Source of the DNA: Variovorax sp. 679
GTDB lineage: Bacteria > Pseudomonadota > Gammaproteobacteria > Burkholderiales > Burkholderiaceae_C
Length of the DNA stretch: 64,000 nucleotides
Assembly: GCF_003952185.1 (NCBI RefSeq)
Contig: NZ_RXFS01000002.1
Coordinates: 186,001 to 250,000, forward strand
Direction of reading: 5' to 3'
In this document: one piece after another, positions 17,888 to 28,558 of the stretch
How the letters are laid out: each line of letters begins with the position of its first letter
Numbering within the stretch: the stretch's first letter is position 1
Notes under the pieces: model-generated
The model's database searches: none
The model's input: only the letters and a program-made list of their open reading frames with translations
What the model was told of the DNA's origin: nothing
Position numbers and translations under genes: made by a program

Positions 17888-18838
17888 ATGCGTCGCGTCG
17901 CCACGACCGCGTTGGCGTTTCTGCTCCTGCCCGCCTGCGGCGCCCTGCCGGTAACGCGACCCGTGTTGCCCATCGTCGTGGCGCACCGGGCCGGAACTGC
18001 CGATGCACCGGAGAACACGCTCGACGCCATCCGCAAGGCCGTCGCCCACGGAGCCGACGCGATGTGGCTGTCCGTGCAGCTCAGCAAGGACGCGGTGCCG
18101 ATGCTTTACCGCCCGGCCGACCTCTCGGCGCTGACCGACGCGTCCGGACCGCTCGCTGGCCGCACCGCCGCCGAGCTGGCCCGGGTCAACGCAGGCTGGC
18201 ACTTCAGGAGCGCCGACGGTGGATTTCCCTACCGCGATCGCCCCGTGCCCATCCCGACGCTGCGCGAAGCCTTGCGCGCGCTGCCGCCCGGCATGCCCGT
18301 GATGCTGGACATGAAGGCACTGCCCGCCGGGCCGCTGGCCGACGCGGTCGCCAAGGTGCTGGCCGAGGAGAACGCGTGGTCGCGCACGCTGATCTACTCG
18401 ACCGACGCAGCCTTCGCGCAAGTCTTTTCGGCGCACGCGCAGGCCCGCCTCTTCGAGTCGCGCGACGCCACGCGCGGCAGGCTGGCCTCGGCCCTGCTCA
18501 ACGAGGGATGCGTGAACCCGCCGGCCAGCCCGGCTTGGGCCGCATTCGAGCTGCATCGCAAGTTCACCGTGATCGAGAGCTTCACGCTCGGCGAAGGCGC
18601 GTCGAGCGTCGACGCGACGCTCTGGACGCCCGCAACCGTGGCCTGCTTCCGCTCGAAGGCGCCTGTGAAGATCCTGGCCATCGCGGTCGACGACGCGCGG
18701 GACTACCGCGCGGCCGCCTGCCTCGGCATCGACGCCGTGCTCACTGATTCGCCCCTGCGGATGGCTGCGATCAGGTCGGCAATGAGCAACCGTCCGCTGG
18801 ACTGCCCCACGCCCGGCAGCGACGCGAGCCGAAGGTAG
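17888..18838 (+). CDS. Lipoprotein with degenerate glycerophosphodiester phosphodiesterase fold
   Basis: 316 residues. A short signal peptide ends in a lipobox (LLPAC, lipidated Cys17). The first GDPD motif is recognisable as AHRAG...PENT. The next conserved block, normally ExD in the GADxxExD context and HD after KD, reads GADAMWLSVQLSKD and then LYRPAD. So the metal-ligand Glu and Asp are replaced by Trp and Ser, and the His-Asp by Tyr-Arg. The later part (VMLDMKALP, then LIYSTD and IDAVLTDSP) still follows the TIM-barrel pattern. I infer a pseudoenzyme or a protein with altered chemistry, anchored in a membrane facing the periplasm. It follows the C13 peptidase gene on the same strand. Confidence 0.7.
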   Translation: MRRVATTALAFLLLPACGALPVTRPVLPIVVAHRAGTADAPENTLDAIRKAVAHGADAMWLSVQLSKDAVPMLYRPADLSALTDASGPLAGRTAAELARVNAGWHFRSADGGFPYRDRPVPIPTLREALRALPPGMPVMLDMKALPAGPLADAVAKVLAEENAWSRTLIYSTDAAFAQVFSAHAQARLFESRDATRGRLASALLNEGCVNPPASPAWAAFELHRKFTVIESFTLGEGASSVDATLWTPATVACFRSKAPVKILAIAVDDARDYRAAACLGIDAVLTDSPLRMAAIRSAMSNRPLDCPTPGSDASRR

Positions 18839-18936
18839 CGCCCGGACGGCATCCGTCGCGCGGCGCCCTTCCGCGCTCCCTTTCCGCCCGACGCGCGGAG
18901 TGCACGCCATGGTCAGCCAGGAGTCAGCTCTGCTGC

Positions 18937-18973
18937 TTTACAAATACTTTACTTAAATTTACCAACCATTTAC
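18937..18973 (+). promoter_or_regulatory. Four helically phased TTTAC direct repeats
   Basis: TTTAC occurs at 18937, 18948, 18958 and 18969, a spacing of 11, 10 and 11 bases, in a short AT-rich island before the VirK-family gene. Direct repeats at one helical turn are the usual target layout of OmpR/PhoB-type response regulators. Confidence 0.5.
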
Positions 18974-18989
18974 TTTTCATCCATCCGGC

Positions 18990-20075
18990 GTGCGCGCGAC
19001 CAGTTCCTCTTTCCATGCCGGCGGTCCGTTCGGACCGCTTTTCCAGCCACGCACTTACCGCGACGCGACAACGATCCGGCGCATTCGCCATGTGACGGCG
19101 CTCGCGGCTTCCGCCATCGGGCAGCTCGGCCGGGCCGATCCCCGACGGCGCAACCGCATCGCCATGAAGCTGGGCTTCTTCGCGCTGTGCCATCCGATCG
19201 CTACCGCCCGATGGCTCGGGTACGTTCATTCGGCGCTGAAGCCGCTGGCGACCATTCATCCGCGGCTGCTCGACAAGCCTTGCCGCCCCTACCTCGACGG
19301 CAGCTGGTCACCCTCGCAGCGGGTGGACGCGCTAATCGCGCATTACCGATGGGCGGCGCACACGCTGAAGCCGGTCGCACTGTCATCCCTGTATGAGAGC
19401 GGCGGCGCATGCCTGGGAGACGTTCCGCTGCGCGTTGCCGGCTGCAATGCCAGCTTGTGGCTCTCGGCATCGCGCGAACAGGTGCGGGAAGGCGAGTTCT
19501 CGCTGACGCTGCGCACCGGCACCGCCGAAGCACCAGGCCATGACGCAGCAGCCTCCTGCGCACCGGTCGCGACGCTGAGTTTCGCGGTCCTGCCCGACGC
19601 TTCGGGCGAGCCCTGCCTGAGCATCGGATGCGTGCAGGCGGCGCCCGCGACGACGCTCGCGGACATCAAGGCCCTGACGAAGAGCATGAACGGCCTTCGC
19701 CCCAAGTCGCTGCTGATCTGGGCTGCGCAGACCTGCGCGCAGGCGTGGCAGGTGCAGCTTCGCGGCATAGCGCCGGCCGCCCATCCGCTGGCTCACTGGC
19801 GCTACCGGTGGAGCCCCGTCAAGCGCAAGGGAGCGCAGCACATCCGCGAAAGCTACGACGCGCTGTGGCAGGACAGCGGCGCGACCCCGGCATCCGACGA
19901 TGAAGCATCGTCATGGGTGCGCCTGCCCGCCGAGACCCGCGCCAAGGGCCGGGACGACGTGCCGACGGGAAAACGGGCTCTCTACGAACGCCGCGGCCTC
20001 ATGCTGCAGCAGCTTCGCGAAGCCGTGCAGGGCTCGCTGGCATCGATGGGAACGGGGCCGGGGCCCCATCCCTGA
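18990..20075 (+). CDS. VirK/YbjX family protein (DUF535)
   Basis: 361 residues from a GTG. The block from KLGFFALCHP through WLGYVHSAL to LLDKPCRPYLDG and the following LIAHYRW is the signature of the DUF535 (VirK/YbjX) family. In enteric bacteria these proteins are linked to PhoP-controlled envelope remodelling and virulence, but their biochemistry is unknown. There is no signal peptide. The GTG start has no clear ribosome-binding site; the next ATG, at 19164, would give 303 residues but removes sequence that looks homologous. Four phased TTTAC repeats lie directly upstream. It ends convergent with acnA, with a likely terminator across its 3' end. Confidence 0.75.
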   Translation: MRATSSSFHAGGPFGPLFQPRTYRDATTIRRIRHVTALAASAIGQLGRADPRRRNRIAMKLGFFALCHPIATARWLGYVHSALKPLATIHPRLLDKPCRPYLDGSWSPSQRVDALIAHYRWAAHTLKPVALSSLYESGGACLGDVPLRVAGCNASLWLSASREQVREGEFSLTLRTGTAEAPGHDAAASCAPVATLSFAVLPDASGEPCLSIGCVQAAPATTLADIKALTKSMNGLRPKSLLIWAAQTCAQAWQVQLRGIAPAAHPLAHWRYRWSPVKRKGAQHIRESYDALWQDSGATPASDDEASSWVRLPAETRAKGRDDVPTGKRALYERRGLMLQQLREAVQGSLASMGTGPGPHP

Positions 20076-20098
20076 TCAGCGGCCAGGCCCCTTTTCTT
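20060..20098 (+). terminator. Rho-independent terminator of the VirK-family gene
   Basis: GGGGCC (20060-20065) pairs with GGCCCC (20086-20091) and is followed by TTTTCTT. The upstream arm lies inside the last codons of the gene. It separates this gene from convergent acnA. Confidence 0.5.
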
Positions 20099-20099
20099 C

Positions 20100-22967
<2,868 letters not shown>

Positions 22968-23077
22968 GGAGAGACTCCTGTTTGTTCGTGGAAGCCTCTC
23001 AAGGATAGCGGGGATCAATGTCAACAGGCGTAGTCGGTCTTCCCTGTCGTCGTCTTGTCGCGCCACGTTCCTCATGG

Positions 23078-23112
23078 CGAAAAATGCCGGGGACAAAGGC
23101 GTCGCCGGCATT
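23078..23112 (-). terminator. Rho-independent terminator after the small membrane protein gene
   Basis: On the minus strand, AATGCCGG pairs with CCGGCATT across a 14-base loop and runs into a T tract (ATTTTTCG). It lies 15 bases after the stop of the gene at 23127-23540 and before acnA, which therefore likely has its own promoter. Confidence 0.6.
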
Positions 23113-23126
23113 CCTCGCAAACCCCG

Positions 23127-23540
23127 TCAGGCAAGGGCCATGTTCGAACCACCGCGGGTGCGGCGCAGCCCGGTCCATTGCAGCTCGGCCAGCACGATCA
23201 CGCACACGGCCTGCGCCAGCACCCAGGCCACGCCCACTGCGGTGACCGGGAACATGCCGCTGACCAGCAGCGCGACGCAGGCCACCGCCCAGCCGAAGTT
23301 GCCGACGACGACGAGCCCGATCAGCGCGCGCGGCGGAGTGCTGCGGCTGGCCATGAAGGCGGCGAGGGCTGCGTAAGCCAAAAGGAACACACCGGTGCCC
23401 ATGAGCAGCGGCGCCGGCAGCCCGGTCAGGCGAGCCAACGCGTCGGTGAACGCCACCTGCAGCGCGCCGGTCGCTGCGCAGGAGGCGGCGTCGGCCCACA
23501 TCACGTTGGGCAGGAAGCGGGGGGATGCGAAGACGGACAT
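23127..23540 (-). CDS. Small four-helix membrane protein, function unknown
   Basis: 137 residues from the ATG at 23540, preceded by AAGGAG at good spacing. Four hydrophobic segments can be seen (about 20-40, 46-64, 72-92 and 97-117), and the ends are polar with a basic C-terminus (GLRRTRGG). It looks like an integral inner-membrane protein of the size of many uncharacterised or DoxX-like proteins. No catalytic motif is visible and I do not recognise a named family. It is divergent from the XRE regulator at 23675, which may control it through the shared 134-base gap. Confidence 0.7.
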   Translation of the reverse strand: MSVFASPRFLPNVMWADAASCAATGALQVAFTDALARLTGLPAPLLMGTGVFLLAYAALAAFMASRSTPPRALIGLVVVGNFGWAVACVALLVSGMFPVTAVGVAWVLAQAVCVIVLAELQWTGLRRTRGGSNMALA

Positions 23541-23674
23541 GGAATCTCTCCTTGGGTGGTTACGCCGCAAGCCAGTCCTGCTGCGTTGGGGTCGATGATT
23601 CCGGCTGGCGTGCATCGGGTCGATGACCTGGGAGGTCATGGCGGCGCGCCGCCGCCACGCCAGAATGCAGGCCC

Positions 23675-24526
23675 ATGAACACCACCCGCTCCCATCCGAC
23701 CAAGGCCAGCCAGCCCGGCGCGCGCGATCCCTTCGGCGCGCATCTGCGGCACTGGCGCACCCACCGCCGACTGAGCCAGCTCGACCTGGCACAGGAGGCC
23801 GAGGTCTCGACCCGCCACCTGAGCTACGTCGAGACCGGCCGCGCCGCGCCCAGCCGCGAGATGGTGCTGCGCCTGGCCGAGCGGCTCGAGGTGCCGCTGC
23901 GCGAGCGCAATGCGCTGCTGGTGGCCGCCGGCTTCGCGCCGATGTACCGGCAGCGCTCGCTCGACGACCCGGCGATGGCCTCCGCGCGCCGCGCCATCGA
24001 CCTGGTGCTGAAAGGCCACGAACCCTTTCCGGCGCTGGCCGTGGACCGCCACTGGAACCTGGTGGCGCACAACGCGCTGGTTCCGCTGCTGATGGAAGGC
24101 GCCTCGCCCGAGCTGCTGAAGCCGCCGATCAACGTGCTGCGCCTGAGCCTGCATCCGGAAGGCGTGGCGCCGCGCATCGCCAATCTCGCGCAGTGGCGCA
24201 CCCATCTGCTCGAAAGGCTGCAGCAGCAGATCGCCGCCACCGGCGACACAGTGCTGCAGGCGCTGCACGACGAGCTCGAGGCCTACCCCGCTCCCGCAGT
24301 GAGCCACGACGCGCCTGTCATCGACACGGCGCTGTCGGCGGTGGCCGTGCCTTTCCAGGTGGTCATGCCCAGCGGCATGCTGAGCTTCATCAGCACCACC
24401 ACGATCTTCGGCACGCCGGTGGACGTCACGCTGCAGGAACTCGCGGTGGAGTCGTTCTTTCCGGCGGACGAGCAGACGGCGGCTGCGCTGGCTGCCCTGG
24501 TGGCGCAACAGCAGCAGGCGGGCTGA
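23675..24526 (+). CDS. XRE-type regulator with MmyB-like ligand-binding domain
   Basis: 283 residues. Residues 18-90 form an XRE helix-turn-helix (HLRHWRTHRRLSQLDLAQEAEVS, then RHLSYVETGRAAPSREMVLRLAERL). The remainder fits the MmyB-like PAS-type ligand domain, with LAVDRHWNLVAHNALV and a C-terminal TTTIFGTPVDVTLQELAVESFFPAD. Family members are mostly local repressors; some bind fatty-acid-like ligands. The gene is divergent from a small membrane protein and convergent with fadE. Its last 101 bases overlap the 3' end of fadE on the other strand, so a link to fatty-acid metabolism is possible but unproven. Confidence 0.85.
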   Translation: MNTTRSHPTKASQPGARDPFGAHLRHWRTHRRLSQLDLAQEAEVSTRHLSYVETGRAAPSREMVLRLAERLEVPLRERNALLVAAGFAPMYRQRSLDDPAMASARRAIDLVLKGHEPFPALAVDRHWNLVAHNALVPLLMEGASPELLKPPINVLRLSLHPEGVAPRIANLAQWRTHLLERLQQQIAATGDTVLQALHDELEAYPAPAVSHDAPVIDTALSAVAVPFQVVMPSGMLSFISTTTIFGTPVDVTLQELAVESFFPADEQTAAALAALVAQQQQAG

Positions 24527-26690
24527 GGTCGGCCCGGCCGCCGGCATCGCGCGGCGGGCCTTCGAAGTCGTCCACCTGGATGACCTTGTCGGCCGCCTTC
24601 AGGTAGGCCAGCGCCAGCTCGGGGTCGGGCGCCGAGCGGGCCGCCTCTTCGAGCGAGTTCGTGCGGCGCAGCACCTTGTTGAGCGCGGCGGTGGTGTCAC
24701 CAAGCTGCGCGCCCAGTTCCATCGCATGCATCAGGTCGCGCAGGCCGCCCGCGGCGGGCTCGCTCAGGTCGGGCACGAGGCGTTCGACGATGCGCCGGTC
24801 CTTGCGCAGCAGATCGGCCAGTTCGAGCAGCTGCACGTCGCGCAGCGGCGCCAGGTGCGCGGTGCGGCGCAGCACCAGCGCACCGATCACGCGCCGCCCG
24901 GCGGTCGGCAGGTTGGCATAGAGGTCACGCAGGATGCTGCCGGCCTCGTCGATCTGCAGGCGGATCGCCGCCCGGGCGAAAGGCAGCATTTCGGGCGCCG
25001 CGTCGACACGGTAGCGCCACACGCACGCACTGGCCAGATAGAGATGCGCGAGCACGTCGCCGAGCCGCGCCGACAGCAGCTCCATGCGCTTGAGCTTGCC
25101 GCCGAGCAGGCCCATCGCAAGGTCGGCCGTGAGCGCGTATTTGGCGCTCATGCGCGCGATGAGCCGCGCTTCGTGCATCAGGTCGTCGGGCGGCGAACCG
25201 AGCACCGGCGCGCCGAACAGGCTGCGCCACAGGTTCACCGCCACATGCCTGCCGTGCGCCATCAGCGCCTTGCCCAGCGCCTCTTCGTCCCCGGCCTGCA
25301 CGGCAGCCATTTCGTCGAGCACATGCGGATGGCATCGCACCGCGCCCTGCCCGAACACGATCAGCGCGCGCGTAAGGATGTTCGCGCCCTCCACCGTGAT
25401 CGCGATCGGTGCCTGCCGGTAGGCCACGCCGAGCAGATTCGACGGCCCCGAAATGATCCCCTTGCCGCCGAGGATGTCCATGCCGCGGTTCACCGCGCGC
25501 CGCCCCGCCTCGGTCAGCTGCACCTTGAGGATCGCGCTGGCCACGCTGGGCCGCTCGCCCCTGTCGAGCGCGGCAGCCGTGAAGCGCCGCGCGGCATCCG
25601 TCGCATAGAGCTCGGCCGACATCTGCCCCACCAGCCCCGCGACCGCATGGAACTTGCCGACCGGCATGCCGAACTGCTCGCGGATCTGGCCGTAGCCGTT
25701 GCTCACGTAGAGCGCGGTCTGCTGCATCGCCGAGCCCAGCGCCGGCAGCGAGATCGCGCGGCCCGCGGCCAGGCACTCCATCAACATGCGCCAGCCCTGG
25801 CCGACCTGCTGTTCGCCGCCGATGATCCAGTCCATGGGCACGAACACCTGTCGGCCGCGGATCGGGCCGTTCATGAAGGCGCTGTCCATGGGATGGTGGC
25901 GGCGGCCGATCTCCATGCCCGCCTGCGGCACGGGAATCAGCGCGCAGGTGATGCCGAGCTCTTGCCCGCCCTCCGGCTTTCTTTCGTCGATGGCGTGGAA
26001 GGCGAGCCCGACGACGGTGGCAACGGGTGCGAGCGTGATGTACCGCTTGTCGAAATCGACGAGAAATCCGCGCGTCATGCGCCCACCGATCTCGCGTTCG
26101 ACCAGCACGCCGCGGTCGGGGATCGATGCCGCATCCGAGCCCGCATACGGCGAGGTCAGGCCGAAGCACGGCAGCTCGCGGCCGTCGGCCAGACGCGGCA
26201 GGTAGTGGGCCTTCTGCACATCGGTGCCGTAGCGCAGCAGCAGTTCGGCCGGGCCGAGCGAATTCGGCACCATCACCGTGACGGCGGTCGCCACATTGAC
26301 AGTCGCGATGCGCGCCACCACCGTGGCGTGCGCATGATGGCCGAAGCCGAGACCGCCGAACTCCTCGGGAATGATCATTCCGAAGAAGCGCCTCTCGCGC
26401 AGGTAGCGCCACACCTCGGGCGGCAGGTCGTGGGCCTGGTCGATCGCGTGGTCGTCGAGCATGCGGCACAGCTCGCGCACCTCGTTGTCGAGAAAGCGCT
26501 GCTCGCGTTCGGTGAGCCGGTTCGGGCCCATGGCGGCAAGCGCATCGAAGTCCGGGCGGCCCGCGAAGAGCCGTCCTTCGAAGCCGACGGTGCCGGCCTC
26601 GAGCGCGGCGCGTTCGGTGTCGCCCAGCGGCGGCAGCGCCTTCGAGAAAGGCTGCATGGCCCATCGGCCGATCAGTGAAGCCAGAGGCAT
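24426..26690 (-). CDS. fadE: FadE-type acyl-CoA dehydrogenase
   Basis: 754-residue FAD enzyme that introduces the trans-2 double bond in the first step of fatty-acid beta-oxidation. The dehydrogenase part spans about 50-480 (FGMIIPEEFGGLGFG near 103, then GLTSPYAGSDAASIPD); the C-terminal DUF1974-type helical domain characteristic of FadE follows. The start ATG has GGAAGGAG upstream. The last 40 or so residues are Pro/Ala-rich and low-complexity; they are encoded in the region overlapping the convergent XRE gene and are not expected to fold. FadE of E. coli is 814 residues. No other beta-oxidation genes are adjacent. Confidence 0.92.
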   Translation of the reverse strand: MPLASLIGRWAMQPFSKALPPLGDTERAALEAGTVGFEGRLFAGRPDFDALAAMGPNRLTEREQRFLDNEVRELCRMLDDHAIDQAHDLPPEVWRYLRERRFFGMIIPEEFGGLGFGHHAHATVVARIATVNVATAVTVMVPNSLGPAELLLRYGTDVQKAHYLPRLADGRELPCFGLTSPYAGSDAASIPDRGVLVEREIGGRMTRGFLVDFDKRYITLAPVATVVGLAFHAIDERKPEGGQELGITCALIPVPQAGMEIGRRHHPMDSAFMNGPIRGRQVFVPMDWIIGGEQQVGQGWRMLMECLAAGRAISLPALGSAMQQTALYVSNGYGQIREQFGMPVGKFHAVAGLVGQMSAELYATDAARRFTAAALDRGERPSVASAILKVQLTEAGRRAVNRGMDILGGKGIISGPSNLLGVAYRQAPIAITVEGANILTRALIVFGQGAVRCHPHVLDEMAAVQAGDEEALGKALMAHGRHVAVNLWRSLFGAPVLGSPPDDLMHEARLIARMSAKYALTADLAMGLLGGKLKRMELLSARLGDVLAHLYLASACVWRYRVDAAPEMLPFARAAIRLQIDEAGSILRDLYANLPTAGRRVIGALVLRRTAHLAPLRDVQLLELADLLRKDRRIVERLVPDLSEPAAGGLRDLMHAMELGAQLGDTTAALNKVLRRTNSLEEAARSAPDPELALAYLKAADKVIQVDDFEGPPRDAGGRADLSPPAAVAPPGQPAQPPSARPPERTTPPRVPAA

Positions 26691-26810
26691 GGTGCGTCTC
26701 CTTCCATGCGCCCGCGCGGCGGATTCGCGCGGATCGGCTCCATTCTTGGTGCCCGCGACGGGCCTCGAAGGCCGGCCAAGGGCGTCCCCGCTTGTCGGAG
26801 ACGGACGCGC

Positions 26811-27425
26811 CTATCGCTTCTTCGGCGGCTGGCCCGCGGCTCCGGCTGGAGCCGCGCCCGCAGCTGCGGCCGGATCCCGCCAGCCGTACTCGACGTAGCG
26901 CCGGATGATCAGGCAGCCCGGCGGCGAATCGATCAGCGAGACCGACGAGGTCGGCTCCTTCTCGTCGGTGTAGACCGCGTAGTTGGGCAGCAGCCGCGTC
27001 ATCTTGTAGGTCGCGAGTTCCTGCTGGCCGACGCTCGCGCAGGTGAAGGGCGCGACCGAGATGCGCTCGGCCGACACGGTGCAGGCACCGCTTTCATCCG
27101 GAACGGCGGTGATCGACGCAGCCACGCCGGCGTTCGGAAACTCCATGCCGATCAGCGAGAACATCGGCCCGGCGTCGGGCCGCTTGCGGTCCCAGTCGAG
27201 CAGTACGTCGTGGCTGCGGCTGCCCTGCACGGTGAGCGTGGAAAGCCGCGTGATCGCCGGCAGGCAGCGCTTGACGCCCACGCTGGCGGCGGCGCGCGAA
27301 AGCGTGTCCTGCGGCGCTGCGGGCGGCGCCTGCGGCACCAGCACGCCCTGGGCGAACGCGGCGCCGGCGGCAGTCCACGCGAGGGCGACGAGCAGCGGGC
27401 GGGGAAATCGTGGGTTCGGCTTCAT
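26811..27425 (-). CDS. Exported protein of unknown function in the adhesin locus
   Basis: 204 residues from the ATG at 27425, which has GAGGACCGGG just before it; an ATG at 27437 that overlaps the upstream stop is also possible. A clear signal peptide ends at AAFAQG (residue 26). The mature part has four cysteines (VKRCLPAI, SGACTVS, APFTCAS, PPGCLII) that could form two disulphides, and a Pro/Ala-rich tail. I do not recognise the family. It follows two DUF2827 genes with a gap of eight bases or less and is probably co-transcribed, so it may act in the periplasm with the adhesin. No catalytic motif is evident. Confidence 0.7.
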   Translation of the reverse strand: MKPNPRFPRPLLVALAWTAAGAAFAQGVLVPQAPPAAPQDTLSRAAASVGVKRCLPAITRLSTLTVQGSRSHDVLLDWDRKRPDAGPMFSLIGMEFPNAGVAASITAVPDESGACTVSAERISVAPFTCASVGQQELATYKMTRLLPNYAVYTDEKEPTSSVSLIDSPPGCLIIRRYVEYGWRDPAAAAGAAPAGAAGQPPKKR

Positions 27426-27433
27426 CCCGGTCC

Positions 27434-28558
27434 TCATGCGTAAAGGTTTTCGATGGCGGCGGTGTAGACGCGCACGTTCTCCTCGCCCTCGGGATCGAGC
27501 GTGGCGATGAAGCGGCGCGCGCGCTCGCGGTAGGCCGGCAGGTCGGCATCGTGCCCGGCGAAGGCGCGCTGCAGGGCGCGACCGCCCTCCTCGCAGTCGA
27601 AACCGTGATAGCGGTAACCGCAGTCGCCGATGAGGTGCGAGTTGTGGATCAGCGGGTAGCCGCCGTACAGGGCCTCGTAGTAGACGTAGTTCTGCGCGTT
27701 CTCCCAGTGGTGGGTGAACACGGCTTCGATCTTGCCGGGCATCACCTGGTAGACCGGGAAGCGTCCCTCGAAGGTGGCCAGGCCGTGCTGCACGATGTCC
27801 AGGCTCTGCGCGAAGCCGACGAACAGCGGCTTGTCCTTCAGGTGGAAGCTGTTGAAGACCCACATCTTCTCGATGAGCCTCGGCTGCGCGCGGTGCGCCG
27901 CCTCGCAGCCGAGCATGGGAATGAAGCTGGTCTTCACCATGCAGATGTTGGGCTCGAAGATGGCCACGCGCCACTGCTTGCGGCCTGGCTCGTAGGCGAA
28001 GGGCCGGCTGTCGGGCGCACGGGCCATGGCACGCTCCAGCACCATCGGGCTCCACAGGTGCGGCATGAGCCGCACGGGCGCGCGGAAGGTGCTCTCGAAG
28101 TAGGGCTTGCACGACACCTCGTACTCGGGAATCGTCCACACCTCGTCGTAGGGGGCGCCCGAGATCAGCAGGCCGTGCGGCTTGTCGAAGATCATGCGCT
28201 CGATGTCGATGACGTAGTCGTTGCCCACGCGCATCGAGACGATCTTGCCGCCGCGCTCGCGGAACGCCAGCGACCACGGCATGGCGAGCTGGGCGCTCAT
28301 CTCGATCATGAGGTCGAGCTGCTGCCCCGCGGTGGCCATGTCGATGATCGGCACGGGCGAATCGGCGAGGAAGCTGGTGGCGTCCGCCGGGCCGCCGTCG
28401 CCGCCGCCCGCCACGAGCACCGCGCTTTCAACGCGCGGCGAGCGCAGCAGCAGCATCACGAGGAAGAGGCAGTTCTGGTAGACGCCGTTCTCCCACAGGC
28501 TCTGCTCGCCCTTGCGGATGAAGATGGAGACGCCGACCTTGAGCTTCGCCGGCATCAT
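27434..28558 (-). CDS. DUF2827 protein, putative glycosyltransferase (copy 1)
   Basis: 374 residues, cytoplasmic (no signal peptide). It shares with the other two DUF2827 proteins here an N-terminal LWENGVYQNCLFL block, a central FEPNICMVKTSFIPML block and a C-terminal block THHWENAQNYVYYEALYGGY followed by PLIHNS and a GYRYHGFD stretch. The two-lobed layout, an N-terminal Rossmann-like strand (KVGVSIF) and the C-terminal conserved block resemble GT-B glycosyltransferases. Pfam lists the family as unknown, so enzyme activity is inference. It overlaps the upstream copy 2 gene by four bases (ATGA) and is probably coupled to it. The context suggests it modifies the Ser/Thr-rich adhesin. Confidence 0.75.
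   Translation of the reverse strand: MMPAKLKVGVSIFIRKGEQSLWENGVYQNCLFLVMLLLRSPRVESAVLVAGGGDGGPADATSFLADSPVPIIDMATAGQQLDLMIEMSAQLAMPWSLAFRERGGKIVSMRVGNDYVIDIERMIFDKPHGLLISGAPYDEVWTIPEYEVSCKPYFESTFRAPVRLMPHLWSPMVLERAMARAPDSRPFAYEPGRKQWRVAIFEPNICMVKTSFIPMLGCEAAHRAQPRLIEKMWVFNSFHLKDKPLFVGFAQSLDIVQHGLATFEGRFPVYQVMPGKIEAVFTHHWENAQNYVYYEALYGGYPLIHNSHLIGDCGYRYHGFDCEEGGRALQRAFAGHDADLPAYRERARRFIATLDPEGEENVRVYTAAIENLYA

Noticed and set aside
24726..26678. 650-codon plus-strand frame opposite fadE
   Set aside because: Same type of shadow, with Arg/His-rich composition and no domain.
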